NCBI RefSeq assembly: GCF_009873615.1
Contig: NZ_SSMG01000127.1
Coordinates: forward strand, 1-64,000
Direction of reading: 5' to 3'
DNA length: 64,000 bases
Source of the DNA: Photobacterium lucens
GTDB lineage: Bacteria > Pseudomonadota > Gammaproteobacteria > Enterobacterales > Vibrionaceae
In this document: one piece after another, positions 48,607-56,194 of the stretch
Position numbering within the stretch: position 1 is the stretch's first letter
How the letters are laid out: every line of letters begins with the position of its first letter
Translations under genes and position numbers: made by a program
The notes under the pieces: generated by a model
Databases searched by the model: none
Told to the model about the DNA's origin: nothing
What the model saw: the letters and a program-made list of their open reading frames with translations, nothing else

Positions 48607-48784
48607 TGTGGATAACTTTGTTAGTATTTAATTTATGCCAGTTGATCGTTTTTTGCATAATTTTAAAAAGTTAGAATGATTTTATTTTTTATCATACACT
48701 TATGCGTTAACGGCAAATTAGATCCTCGATCCCAATTTGATCAATCATTGTGGAAAACCTTCTTTGGATAAACTTTTATCCCCT
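48607..48784. promoter_or_regulatory. Cluster of DnaA-box-like sequences upstream of polA
   Basis: TGTGGATAA at 48607-48615 is a perfect DnaA box. Within 170 bp there are also TGTGGAAAA (48749-48757) and TTTGGATAA (48763-48771), each one base off, and TTATCCCCT (48776-48784), two bases off. All lie in the AT-rich region between polA and ryhB. No other origin-like structure is visible. Confidence 0.4.
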
Positions 48785-48991
48785 AATAATCCAATAAAAA
48801 TCAGACGATTTGCTTAGTAACAACGCCAAAACGAAAGGAATTGCGGTAATTTTAAGCGAGTAAAGGCTTTTACAGCGTGAGTTATCTGAAAATCTATCGT
48901 GGTATGACGTTGATAAATGTTATGACGATCCTATCAATGTCAGTCATGCATCAAAGCCGAAAAAACGATCAAACAAGTGGAAGAAGACGAG

Positions 48992-49162
48992 AAAAGAAAA
49001 AGCGACGCTACGTAATGTGGCGTCGCTCAGCAGAAGTGGTGTTCGGTTATCAGCCCTACACTAATAACACGCTACCTTAGCTGTAGTACACTGGAAGCAA
49101 TGTGAGCAATGTCGTGCCATCAAAACGATATGATTATGTTCCATCCCTATCGCCTGATTGCA
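48992..49162 (-). ncRNA. ryhB: RyhB iron-responsive small RNA
   Basis: About 170 nt. The central core CACGACATTGCTCACATTGC continues into TTCCAG (reverse complement of 49091-49116) and is identical to the pairing region of E. coli RyhB. As in V. cholerae the RNA is longer than the 90-nt E. coli form. The terminator is AGCGACGC/GCGTCGCT (49001-49027) followed by a U-rich run to about 48992. The promoter TTGCAA-16-TATTAT (49168-49195) overlaps a Fur box and a second lies just upstream. RyhB represses non-essential iron proteins when Fur is inactive. The neighbourhood next to polA agrees with V. cholerae. Confidence 0.95.
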
Positions 49163-49168
49163 CGTTAA

Positions 49169-49183
49169 TAATAACCATTCTCA
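49169..49183. promoter_or_regulatory. Fur box overlapping the ryhB promoter
   Basis: On the minus strand TGAGAATGGTTATTA matches the Fur heptamer pair TGATAAT-N-ATTATCA at 12 of 14 defined positions or close to it (hand comparison). It covers the spacer and -10 of ryhB, so iron-loaded Fur would block the polymerase. Confidence 0.8.
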
Positions 49184-49204
49184 ATTAACTTGCAAGTACT
49201 TTAT

Positions 49205-49219
49205 TGAGAATAATTGTCA
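49205..49219. promoter_or_regulatory. Second Fur box upstream of ryhB
   Basis: TGAGAATAATTGTCA is a near-perfect Fur site with only two deviations from the heptamer pair. It lies just upstream of the -35 and only 9 bp from the stop codon of the GNAT gene, so it may extend Fur occupancy cooperatively with the promoter box. Confidence 0.82.
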
Positions 49220-49227
49220 TTTAGGCG

Positions 49228-49671
49228 TTATTTTTTAACCAATACTTTGCGAAAGTGTAATCGATAATCCAGCACTCCCTCTTTTTTTTCTATATCTTCA
49301 ATAAGATAGCCATTTCGCATTAATAATCTCGCCATTGCAGGAAAGCGGTTTCTCGATTTGACCGTGAGTTGTTGATAGCCCTGCTCAATAACCCACGCTT
49401 CTTGCGCTTCTAACAATGCTTGTGCCACCCCGTGACCACGCCCAGCAGGCAATACGCCACCGAGCCAGCTATAAAATACTTGCTTATCTAGCGCATAACC
49501 TATTTTCACTCCAACTAACTGTTGTTGGTTTTCAGCAACTAAGATCAAAGCTGGTTTGGTTGCTAAACGCGCCGTTAACTCCGCCAAAGAAATAGGAGCG
49601 GCAAATTCCACAATACGATGGAGCACCGCAAGGGCTTCTTCGATGCTTGCTTCTCTTATCTGCAAATCCAT
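49228..49671 (-). CDS. GNAT-family N-acetyltransferase
   Basis: 147 aa from ATG 49671 (MDLQIREASIEEAL); GGAG lies 9 nt upstream. An earlier pair of ATGs at 49689/49686 abuts a terminator and has no ribosome site. Typical GNAT fold: acetyl-CoA loop in SWLGGVLPAGRGHGVAQAL near 70-88 and the beta5-beta6 region LTVKSRNRFPAMARLLMRNG near 106-125. The substrate is unknown. It lies between ryhB and yhhQ on the same strand. The yhhQ terminator immediately upstream suggests it depends on read-through or a promoter I cannot see. Confidence 0.85.
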   Translation of the reverse strand: MDLQIREASIEEALAVLHRIVEFAAPISLAELTARLATKPALILVAENQQQLVGVKIGYALDKQVFYSWLGGVLPAGRGHGVAQALLEAQEAWVIEQGYQQLTVKSRNRFPAMARLLMRNGYLIEDIEKKEGVLDYRLHFRKVLVKK

Positions 49672-49696
49672 GTTGTTATTCTCCATCATTGAAGTG

Positions 49697-49723
49697 AAAA
49701 AAAGCCGATCATGGGATCGGCTT
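49697..49723 (-). terminator. Intrinsic terminator of yhhQ
   Basis: Minus-strand AAGCCGATC and GATCGGCTT pair around a 4-nt loop, followed by seven U residues. It ends only 7 nt before the first possible ATG of the GNAT gene. Confidence 0.9.
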
Positions 49724-49748
49724 GGTAATCTTTATTTCATCCCAATCA

Positions 49749-50453
49749 TTATTGATTGGTTTTCGCTGCCACGAAAGGCTGTGGCGATACTGCGGTTAGT
49801 TTACCAATTAAGTAATTGAGCAAGACACCGTACATCGGCACAAACAAACCTAAGCTGATGATCAGTTTAAAGCTGTAATCTACCAGCGCGATTTCCGTCC
49901 AGTTTGCTGCCATAAATGGATCTGGGCTATGGTAAAACGCAATACCGAAGAAAGCGATGGTATCAATAGCATTACCAAAAATAGTAGAAGCCGTTGGTGC
50001 TACCCACCATTGCTTTAACTGACGTAGACGGTTAAACACCGACACATCTAAGATTTGCCCTAACAAGTAAGCCATAAAGCTTGCAATCGCAATACGAGCA
50101 ACAAACAGATTAAACTCACCTAAGTGACCTAACCCTTGATATTCACCTTGGAAAAACACGACCGATAAGACATACGACACCACTAAAGCGGGCATCATGA
50201 CGCGAAAAATGATCTTACGTGCCATGCCTGCTCCAAAAATGCGGACAGTCAAATCAGTAGCAAGAAAGATAAAAGGAAAAGTAAATGCGCCCCATGTGGT
50301 GTGATAACCAAATACGGTAAACGGGAGTTGCACTAAGTAGTTACTTGATGCGATCACCAAAAGGTGAAATAGCACTAAGTAGCCTAAAGCTTTACGTTGT
50401 TGTTGCGGAGTAAAAGAAGGTGTTGCGTTAGATTGAGATAAAGCAGTCGTCAT
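49749..50453 (-). CDS. yhhQ: Queuosine precursor transporter YhhQ
   Basis: 234 aa from ATG 50453, with AAGG 6 nt upstream. Earlier in-frame sequence falls in the riboswitch. Inner-membrane protein with about six helices (near 22-40, 47-64, 71-90, 98-118, 160-185, 200-220) that imports preQ0/preQ1 for queuosine synthesis. Family hallmarks are FPFIFLATDLTVRIFG and FNRLRQLKQWW. A preQ1-I riboswitch overlaps the ribosome site, which independently supports the substrate assignment. It is followed by a strong terminator. Confidence 0.94.
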   Translation of the reverse strand: MTTALSQSNATPSFTPQQQRKALGYLVLFHLLVIASSNYLVQLPFTVFGYHTTWGAFTFPFIFLATDLTVRIFGAGMARKIIFRVMMPALVVSYVLSVVFFQGEYQGLGHLGEFNLFVARIAIASFMAYLLGQILDVSVFNRLRQLKQWWVAPTASTIFGNAIDTIAFFGIAFYHSPDPFMAANWTEIALVDYSFKLIISLGLFVPMYGVLLNYLIGKLTAVSPQPFVAAKTNQ

Positions 50454-50459
50454 GTGAGA

Positions 50460-50490
50460 CCTTTTTGTCAATGGGGGGAGGGAACCCAAA
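50460..50490 (-). promoter_or_regulatory. preQ1-I riboswitch upstream of yhhQ
   Basis: The minus-strand segment UUUGGGUUCCCUCC, then CCCCAUUGACAAAAAGG, follows the layout of the compact preQ1-I aptamer of Thermoanaerobacter (CUGGGU..., CCCCAG, UUAACAAAACAAGG). GGG/CCC forms P1, the A-rich tail packs on P1, and the terminal AAGG, which is also the Shine-Dalgarno of yhhQ, pairs with the loop cytosines. Ligand binding should hide the ribosome site and reduce synthesis of the transporter. At about 31 nt it is easily missed. The assignment is by pattern and by the matching downstream gene. Confidence 0.75.
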
Positions 50491-50587
50491 CATACTTTGT
50501 TGCCAGCGTTTTATCGCCAACAACGACCAGGTCGGCGATTATACAGAAACCAGCTTGCTTGCCTAGCTTTTGATCTTACCAGCAAAA

Positions 50588-50893
50588 TTAATTTAATAAG
50601 CTCGCAATAAAGGTGAGTGTTTCTTCATCGTCGTCACTCATAGCTTCAAGCCATAACGCCCCACTGTAATGCTCACCTTTTAACAGCAAACGACAACCTT
50701 CAAAATCAATCAACCAAATATGCAGATCTGCATTGCTCTCTTTCTCTACCACAGTCGCATCAATGGCGAGTAAGAAGGATCCTGCGATCGTATCAAAACT
50801 ATCGAAATCAAATTCAGGACTTTTAATCGATAAAAAACGTGCGTCGCGATCAAACTGACGAATACCGAATAGGTGACTTGTTACTGCTGTCAT
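50588..50893 (-). CDS. Small conserved protein (DUF3630-like)
   Basis: 101 aa from the second of two adjacent ATGs, which is better spaced from AGGAG. Compact acidic protein, no signal or membrane segment. The central block ADLHIWLIDFEGCRLLLKGE with following HYSGALWLEA is the most distinctive part and matches my memory of the DUF3630 family of vibrios and relatives; I cannot confirm it without a search. It lies about 100 bp upstream of yhhQ on the same strand. No function is proposed. Confidence 0.65.
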   Translation of the reverse strand: MTAVTSHLFGIRQFDRDARFLSIKSPEFDFDSFDTIAGSFLLAIDATVVEKESNADLHIWLIDFEGCRLLLKGEHYSGALWLEAMSDDDEETLTFIASLLN

Positions 50894-50909
50894 CATGACT
50901 CCTATTTAT

Positions 50910-50926
50910 ACCCAAGTGACTTGGGT
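50910..50926. repeat. Short perfect inverted repeat ACCCAAGTGACTTGGGT
   Basis: Seven-base arms ACCCAAG/CTTGGGT around TGA in the gap between the DUF3630-like gene and recQ. Very similar motifs are scattered in Vibrionaceae intergenic regions, so this may be a copy of a dispersed element. It could also be an operator or the 5' element of the RNA candidate beside it. Confidence 0.4.
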
Positions 50927-50939
50927 CTATTACTTTAAA

Positions 50940-51208
50940 TAGTGGCTTTCAATCCCTGTTAGCCCTTGATGTAACCAAGTGTTAATTAGCATTACAAAGG
51001 TTAAGGTTGCTCTAGTATTCCACTTCTCATCATGGTCTTATTAGGCTGCTGCTAGAGCACGTTATCGCGAGTCCCGTCGCATGACCTAGCAGTCCGGTGA
51101 AATGAATATTCCACCAAATACGCAAGCTGTTTTGTCGTGACCAAACACCCTATTAAGGCTGTTTCTTTAACGCATTCTAGCCGGGCTTACCATGAGCCCG
51201 GTTTTTTT
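50940..51208 (+). ncRNA. Candidate structured plus-strand RNA beside recQ
   Basis: No protein gene is visible on the plus strand here, yet a strong plus-strand terminator is present: CCGGGCT/AGCCCGG (51181-51201) followed by seven T residues. Upstream lie clear RNA-like structures: CTGCTAG (51049-51055) pairing exactly with CTAGCAG (51086-51092), with GCGA/TCGC nested inside (51067-51080), and GGTGAAAT/ATTCCACC (51096-51115, one mismatch). The 5' boundary is uncertain because I found no convincing promoter. Some words (GCAGTCCGGTGAAAT) recall the FMN riboswitch, but the other conserved blocks are missing. Confidence 0.45.
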
Positions 51209-51232
51209 ATACCTGTCTTTTATGCTATCTGC

Positions 51233-53083
51233 TTAGTGTGGCTCATCAATCGCCAGTAAATGATCGCGGATCAAACCAAGAAACACCTCACCATATTTCT
51301 CAAGTTTTCGCTGCCCAACCCCGTTTACTGCCAGAAAATCGCCGTTTGATGTCGGTAATCGCTCTGCCATTTCCATTAAGCTAGCATCATTAAATACCAC
51401 GTATGGTGGCAGATCTTCTTCATCAGCAATGGCTTTACGCAATTTACGCAACTTGGCAAAAAGCTTTTTATCGTACTGACGATTCACCAACTTGTTCACT
51501 TTCATCGTACGGGCAATGTTATCCAGCCGAGGTACTGCAAGCTCTAAGCTGACTTCTGCACGCAATAAAGGACGGGCTTTTTCCGTTAGCTGCAACACCG
51601 AGTTACGACTAATATTTTGAGTTAAGTACCCTAAATGAATTAACTGGCGTAATACACTAACCCAATACTCATGGCTGTAATCACGACCGATGCCATAAGT
51701 GCTGAGTTTGTCATGTCCATGCTCTCGAATGCGTTGGTTTTGCATCCCACGCAGCACTTCCACAATATAGGTAATACCAAAGCTTTGCTGCACACGGTAG
51801 ACACAAGATAACGCTTTTTGCGCCACCTCCACCGCATTGAAACGCTTAGGCGGATCTAAACACACATCGCAGTTACCACACGGCTCATCACGGTGCTCAC
51901 CAAAATAATGCAATAATACCTGACGACGGCAGGTTTGCGCTTCGGCAAAAGCGCCCATCGCATTGAGTTTATGTCGCTCAACATCTTTTTGTTGCCCTTC
52001 TGGCTTTTCATCTAAGCAGCGACGTAACCACGCTAAGTCAGCAGGATCGTAAAACATGACCGCTTCAGCTGGTAAGCCATCACGCCCTGCACGCCCTGTT
52101 TCTTGGTAATAGGATTCGATATTGCGGGGAATATCAAAATGCACCACAAAACGGACATTGGGTTTGTTGATCCCCATGCCAAAGGCAACGGTAGCCACCA
52201 CAACATGAATATCATCACGTTGAAAAGCCTCTTGCACATGTACACGTTCGGCATGCTCAAGCCCAGCATGATAGGCTTCGGCACGAATACCATTGTCTCG
52301 CAACTTCTCGCTGATCTGCTCTACCTTTTTACGGCTATTACAATAAATGATACCGCATTGGCCTCGCATCCCTTCGATATAGCGAATGATTTGCGTCAGC
52401 GGCTTGTGCTTTTCCCACAAGGTGTAACGGATATTCGGACGATCAAAACTGCCCAAATACTCATGGGGCTTCGATAAGCCCAAACGCTGGATAATGTCAT
52501 GACGGGTGGTTTCATCAGCGGTCGCAGTAAGTGCCATCACGGGCAGGTTATCAAACGACTGCTTCAGCAATCCTAACGCCGCATATTCAGGTCTAAAATC
52601 ATGTCCCCATTGGGAAATACAGTGGGCTTCATCGACGGCAACCATGGCAAGCGGCACATCACGCAAGCGATCAATAAAGTCGTGGGTTAACACGCGCTCC
52701 GGTGAGACATATACCAGTTTCACGTTGCCGGCTTGCATCGCTTCAAACACCGCAAAAATGTCATCACGGCTCATGGTGGAGTTAATGTAAGCGGCAGCAA
52801 CACCATTGGCTTTGAGTTGGTCGACCTGATCTTTCATCAAGGAGATCAAAGGGGAAATAACCAAGGTTACTCCCTCTTTTAATAAAGCAGGGATCTGGTA
52901 GCACAAGGATTTACCACCGCCTGTTGGCATGATCACCAAACAATCTTCATCACGGTTAACGGCATCAATCACATCCTGTTGACCCACGCGAAATTGCTGG
53001 TAACCAAAAACATCTTGGAGAACAGATTCACAACAAGGAGCAGATAACGCAGAACAAGGTTCACTGTGACAAACGGATGACAT
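51233..53083 (-). CDS. recQ: ATP-dependent DNA helicase RecQ
   Basis: 616 aa; E. coli RecQ has 609. 3'-5' helicase of the RecF recombination pathway. Motif 0 FGYQQFRVGQQDVID, Walker A MPTGGGKSLCYQ, Walker B DEAHCISQWGHDFRPEY with the aromatic-rich loop, and motif VI QETGRAGRDGLPA. The RQC zinc module follows with CRRQVLLHYFGE and CGNCDVC, then the winged helix. A C-terminal HRDC domain (about 535-610) contains FNDASLMEMAERLP. It is divergent from rarD. The N-terminal 18 residues are unusually Cys/Ser-rich. Confidence 0.96.
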   Translation of the reverse strand: MSSVCHSEPCSALSAPCCESVLQDVFGYQQFRVGQQDVIDAVNRDEDCLVIMPTGGGKSLCYQIPALLKEGVTLVISPLISLMKDQVDQLKANGVAAAYINSTMSRDDIFAVFEAMQAGNVKLVYVSPERVLTHDFIDRLRDVPLAMVAVDEAHCISQWGHDFRPEYAALGLLKQSFDNLPVMALTATADETTRHDIIQRLGLSKPHEYLGSFDRPNIRYTLWEKHKPLTQIIRYIEGMRGQCGIIYCNSRKKVEQISEKLRDNGIRAEAYHAGLEHAERVHVQEAFQRDDIHVVVATVAFGMGINKPNVRFVVHFDIPRNIESYYQETGRAGRDGLPAEAVMFYDPADLAWLRRCLDEKPEGQQKDVERHKLNAMGAFAEAQTCRRQVLLHYFGEHRDEPCGNCDVCLDPPKRFNAVEVAQKALSCVYRVQQSFGITYIVEVLRGMQNQRIREHGHDKLSTYGIGRDYSHEYWVSVLRQLIHLGYLTQNISRNSVLQLTEKARPLLRAEVSLELAVPRLDNIARTMKVNKLVNRQYDKKLFAKLRKLRKAIADEEDLPPYVVFNDASLMEMAERLPTSNGDFLAVNGVGQRKLEKYGEVFLGLIRDHLLAIDEPH

Positions 53084-53289
53084 GGTAAGGCTCTTGGCTA
53101 AACAGGGCGTTCATTCTATACCTAAAGTCCCCATTGATGCGAGGCACTAACTGGGCTATCAATGAAAAACGCAGCCCTGTTTTTCTCTAACCTTTTCTCC
53201 CACAATAAAAATAAATACTGGAATAATCACCACTTCACTATATATACTGCTAAAGAATAAAATTTAACCAACTTTAGATTTGGAGTTTC

Positions 53290-54213
53290 ATGGAAGAGAA
53301 CAACAATCTAGCCAAACGTGGCATTATTCTCGCCATTGCGGCCTACACCATGTGGGGCATCGCACCGATTTATTTCAAATCACTATCACAAGTCACTGCC
53401 TTGGAGATCCTGAGCCATCGGGTGATTTGGTCATTCTTTTTTCTCGCCCTGCTTATCATCATTGGTCGTCAACGCCATCGTGTTAGCGCGATCTTAAAGC
53501 AGCCCAAAACCCTCTTTTTGCTCCTCATCTCTGCTCTATTAGTCGGCTGTAATTGGCTCATTTTTATCTGGGCAGTGAATAACAATTATATTTTGGATGC
53601 CAGCTTAGGGTATTACATCAACCCACTGCTCAACGTGTTGCTTGGAATGCTTGTGTTAGGGGAAAGATTACGCCCGCTGCAATGGGGAGCGGTACTGATT
53701 GCTGCCATTGGCGTGATTGCAGAACTGATCCAATTTGGCTCACTCCCTTGGATTGCTTTTGCCCTTGCGATCAGTTTTGGCTTTTATGGGTTGCTCCGTA
53801 AGAAAATCAATATTGATGCTCAAACCGGTCTTTTTATTGAAACTTGTGTGCTGCTACCGCTAGCAGCCATTTACCTTATCTTTATTACTGATAGCCCTAC
53901 TGCCAATCTTGGTCAAAACCCACTAAATCTAAACCTACTCTTACTGGCCGCAGGGATTGTGACCACCTTACCGCTACTGTGTTTTACTGGCGCTGCCACC
54001 AAATTGAGATTCTCGACCTTAGGTTTCTTTCAATATATTGGCCCAAGTTTAATGTTTATTCTCGCCATTTTTCTTTATCAAGAACCGTTTAAATTAGAGC
54101 ATGGGCTCACCTTTGGCTGTATTTGGTTCGCCCTGTTGTTATTCAGTGTTGATGGTATTCGTACTCACCGTTTACAGTCATCTGGGGGGAAACGACACCG
54201 CAAAGCACCGTGA
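53290..54213 (+). CDS. rarD: RarD, EamA-family permease
   Basis: 307 aa with ten predicted membrane helices, the DMT/EamA two-repeat fold (first repeat about 15-150, second about 160-295). The RarD-specific start GIILAIAAYTMWGIAPIYFK and the segment EILSHRVIWSFFFL are present. Named chloramphenicol-sensitive protein from old annotation; the true substrate is unknown. TTGGAG lies just upstream of the ATG. It is between recQ (divergent) and ggt (same strand, 117 bp downstream). Confidence 0.92.
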   Translation: MEENNNLAKRGIILAIAAYTMWGIAPIYFKSLSQVTALEILSHRVIWSFFFLALLIIIGRQRHRVSAILKQPKTLFLLLISALLVGCNWLIFIWAVNNNYILDASLGYYINPLLNVLLGMLVLGERLRPLQWGAVLIAAIGVIAELIQFGSLPWIAFALAISFGFYGLLRKKINIDAQTGLFIETCVLLPLAAIYLIFITDSPTANLGQNPLNLNLLLLAAGIVTTLPLLCFTGAATKLRFSTLGFFQYIGPSLMFILAIFLYQEPFKLEHGLTFGCIWFALLLFSVDGIRTHRLQSSGGKRHRKAP

Positions 54214-54330
54214 TGTGAAAGATCATTTGATATGTATGATATATCTCTCATTTTTATTACCTAAATCTATAAATTTAAAGTATAAAATAGTGTTCAGTTA
54301 CGTCATTTAGCCCACTCAGAAGGATCATCT

Positions 54331-56094
54331 ATGCCAAGGTTTGCCCCACCTTTTGCCCTGTTATTGAGTGCTTGTTGTTTTTCATTACCTGTTTTTGCCA
54401 ATGAAGCATCGCAAGCCTCTGATAATATTGAGCCAGAGCCAACCATTAGTCAGCAATCTCAGCAGCTAGTGAAGGGTAAAGAATGGATGATCGCCACTGC
54501 TAATAAATATGCCAGCGAAGCAGGAGCTGATGTTTTAAGTAAAGGCGGCAGTGCAGTGGATGCGATGATCACTGCACAATTGATTTTAGGCTTAGTAGAG
54601 CCTCAATCGTCAGGCATTGGTGGCGGTGGGTTCTTGGTTTATTGGGATAACGACAACAACCAAATGACAACCTTTGATGGTCGAGAAACCGCACCTTTTG
54701 CTGCCACTCCCCGTTTGTTTCAAGACAATCAAGGTAAACCGCTAAAATTCTATGATGCAGTAGTTGGTGGGCGCTCTGTCGGCACACCGGGCACCATTAA
54801 ACTCTTGTGGCGAAGCCACGAGCAGTACGGCAAATTAGCGTGGAAGAGCCTATTTTTACCGGCGATTAAATTGGCAAAAGATGGCTTTATTGTTAGCCCT
54901 CGATTAGCGGCAATGGTTGAGCAAGATGCACAGCATTTAAGTCGTTATCCAGCAACCAAAGCCTACTTTTTTGATAATGATGGCAACCCTATAAAAGCAG
55001 GTACTAAGCTAACAAACCCAGCTTATGCTAACACCTTACGCCAAATTGCTGATTACGGCCCCAAAGCGTTTTATCAGGGTGATATTGCCCGTGATATTGT
55101 CGAAGCCGTACAGCAAGCAGAAGGCAATCCCGGGGTATTAAATACCATGGATCTTGCCAGCTATAGCGTCAAACAACGAGAGCCTATTTGTGCTCCTTAT
55201 CGTCAATATCAAGTGTGTGGCATGGGGCCACCAAGCTCTGGTGCACTCACTTTAGGGCAAATCTTGGCAATGCTAAACCATTATCCGCTGGCGAAATTAG
55301 GCGCTGATAATGCCGAAAGCTGGCGCTTAATTGGTGATGCCTCACGCCTTGCGTTTGCCGATCGTGGTCGCTATATGGCTGACAATGATTATGTACCCAT
55401 GCCAACCCGAGGCTTATTAGATCCAACTTACATAGCGCAACGTGCGGCATTACTGCAAGGCAAGCAAGCATTAACCAAGGTAGAGCCGGGCACACCACCA
55501 TGGAATCATGCGCAGAAACAAACGAGTAATGAGGCGATTGAGCTGCCATCCACCACCCATCTCTCTATTGTTGATAAAGAAGGTAATGTGGTATCGCTCA
55601 CCTCTACCATTGAAAACAGCTTTGGCTCACGTTTGATGGTCCGTGGCTTTTTACTTAATAACGAGCTCACGGATTTCTCATTCCGTAGCCAAATTGATGG
55701 TGTCCCTGTTGCCAATCGCATTGAGCCGGGCAAGCGTCCACGCTCATCGATGACACCGACAATAGTGATGAAAGATAATCAACCGGTACTAACCATTGGC
55801 TCACCGGGTGGCAGCCAGATCATCGGTTATGTCGCCAAAACGCTGGTCGCTTACCTTGATTGGGGCATGGATTTACAGCAAGCGATCAATCTACCGAACA
55901 TGAATAACCGTTTTGGCACCTTTGAATTAGAGCAAAACACCGCAGCAACTGCGTGGGCACCGAAACTCGAAAAACTGGGTTATAAAACGCAAATCAAAGA
56001 TCTGAATTCGGGTATTCAAGCCATTAGCATTGCTCCAGAGCTACTCACCGGTGCCGCCGATCCACGTCGAGAAGGCAAAGTGATCAGCCGATAA
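54331..56094 (+). CDS. ggt: Gamma-glutamyltransferase
   Basis: 587 aa; E. coli Ggt has 580. Periplasmic enzyme that cleaves glutathione and transfers the gamma-glutamyl group. A Sec signal peptide (about 1-23, ending VFA) precedes the large subunit. Autoprocessing occurs before the catalytic Thr of TTHLSIVDKEGNVVSLT near 408-410. Other active-site segments are GGFLVYWD, DGRETAP, NSFGSRL and PGKRPRSSMTPT. AGAAGGA precedes the start. A bidirectional terminator separates it from uvrD. Confidence 0.96.
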   Translation: MPRFAPPFALLLSACCFSLPVFANEASQASDNIEPEPTISQQSQQLVKGKEWMIATANKYASEAGADVLSKGGSAVDAMITAQLILGLVEPQSSGIGGGGFLVYWDNDNNQMTTFDGRETAPFAATPRLFQDNQGKPLKFYDAVVGGRSVGTPGTIKLLWRSHEQYGKLAWKSLFLPAIKLAKDGFIVSPRLAAMVEQDAQHLSRYPATKAYFFDNDGNPIKAGTKLTNPAYANTLRQIADYGPKAFYQGDIARDIVEAVQQAEGNPGVLNTMDLASYSVKQREPICAPYRQYQVCGMGPPSSGALTLGQILAMLNHYPLAKLGADNAESWRLIGDASRLAFADRGRYMADNDYVPMPTRGLLDPTYIAQRAALLQGKQALTKVEPGTPPWNHAQKQTSNEAIELPSTTHLSIVDKEGNVVSLTSTIENSFGSRLMVRGFLLNNELTDFSFRSQIDGVPVANRIEPGKRPRSSMTPTIVMKDNQPVLTIGSPGGSQIIGYVAKTLVAYLDWGMDLQQAINLPNMNNRFGTFELEQNTAATAWAPKLEKLGYKTQIKDLNSGIQAISIAPELLTGAADPRREGKVISR

Positions 56095-56125
56095 TCCCAC
56101 GTATCCATCATCAAAAAATCACAAA

Positions 56126-56160
56126 AAAGCCCAACACCGAAATGTGCTGGGCTTTATTTT
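56126..56160. terminator. Terminator between ggt and uvrD
   Basis: AAAGCCCAACAC and GTGCTGGGCTTT pair with one G-U around a short loop. A-rich and T-rich flanks allow use from both sides. Confidence 0.88.
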
Positions 56161-56194
56161 CTTTAAGTGATTAATGCTCGCTTAACACTACTTA

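Noticed and set aside
48877-49080. 67-aa plus-strand open reading frame
   Set aside because: It is antisense to the 3' half and terminator of ryhB, has a repetitive basic composition and no ribosome site.
51040-51115. FMN riboswitch
   Set aside because: Only a fragment (GCAGTCCGGTGAAAT) is reminiscent; the GGCGGT and GCCGAC blocks are missing and no riboflavin gene follows.
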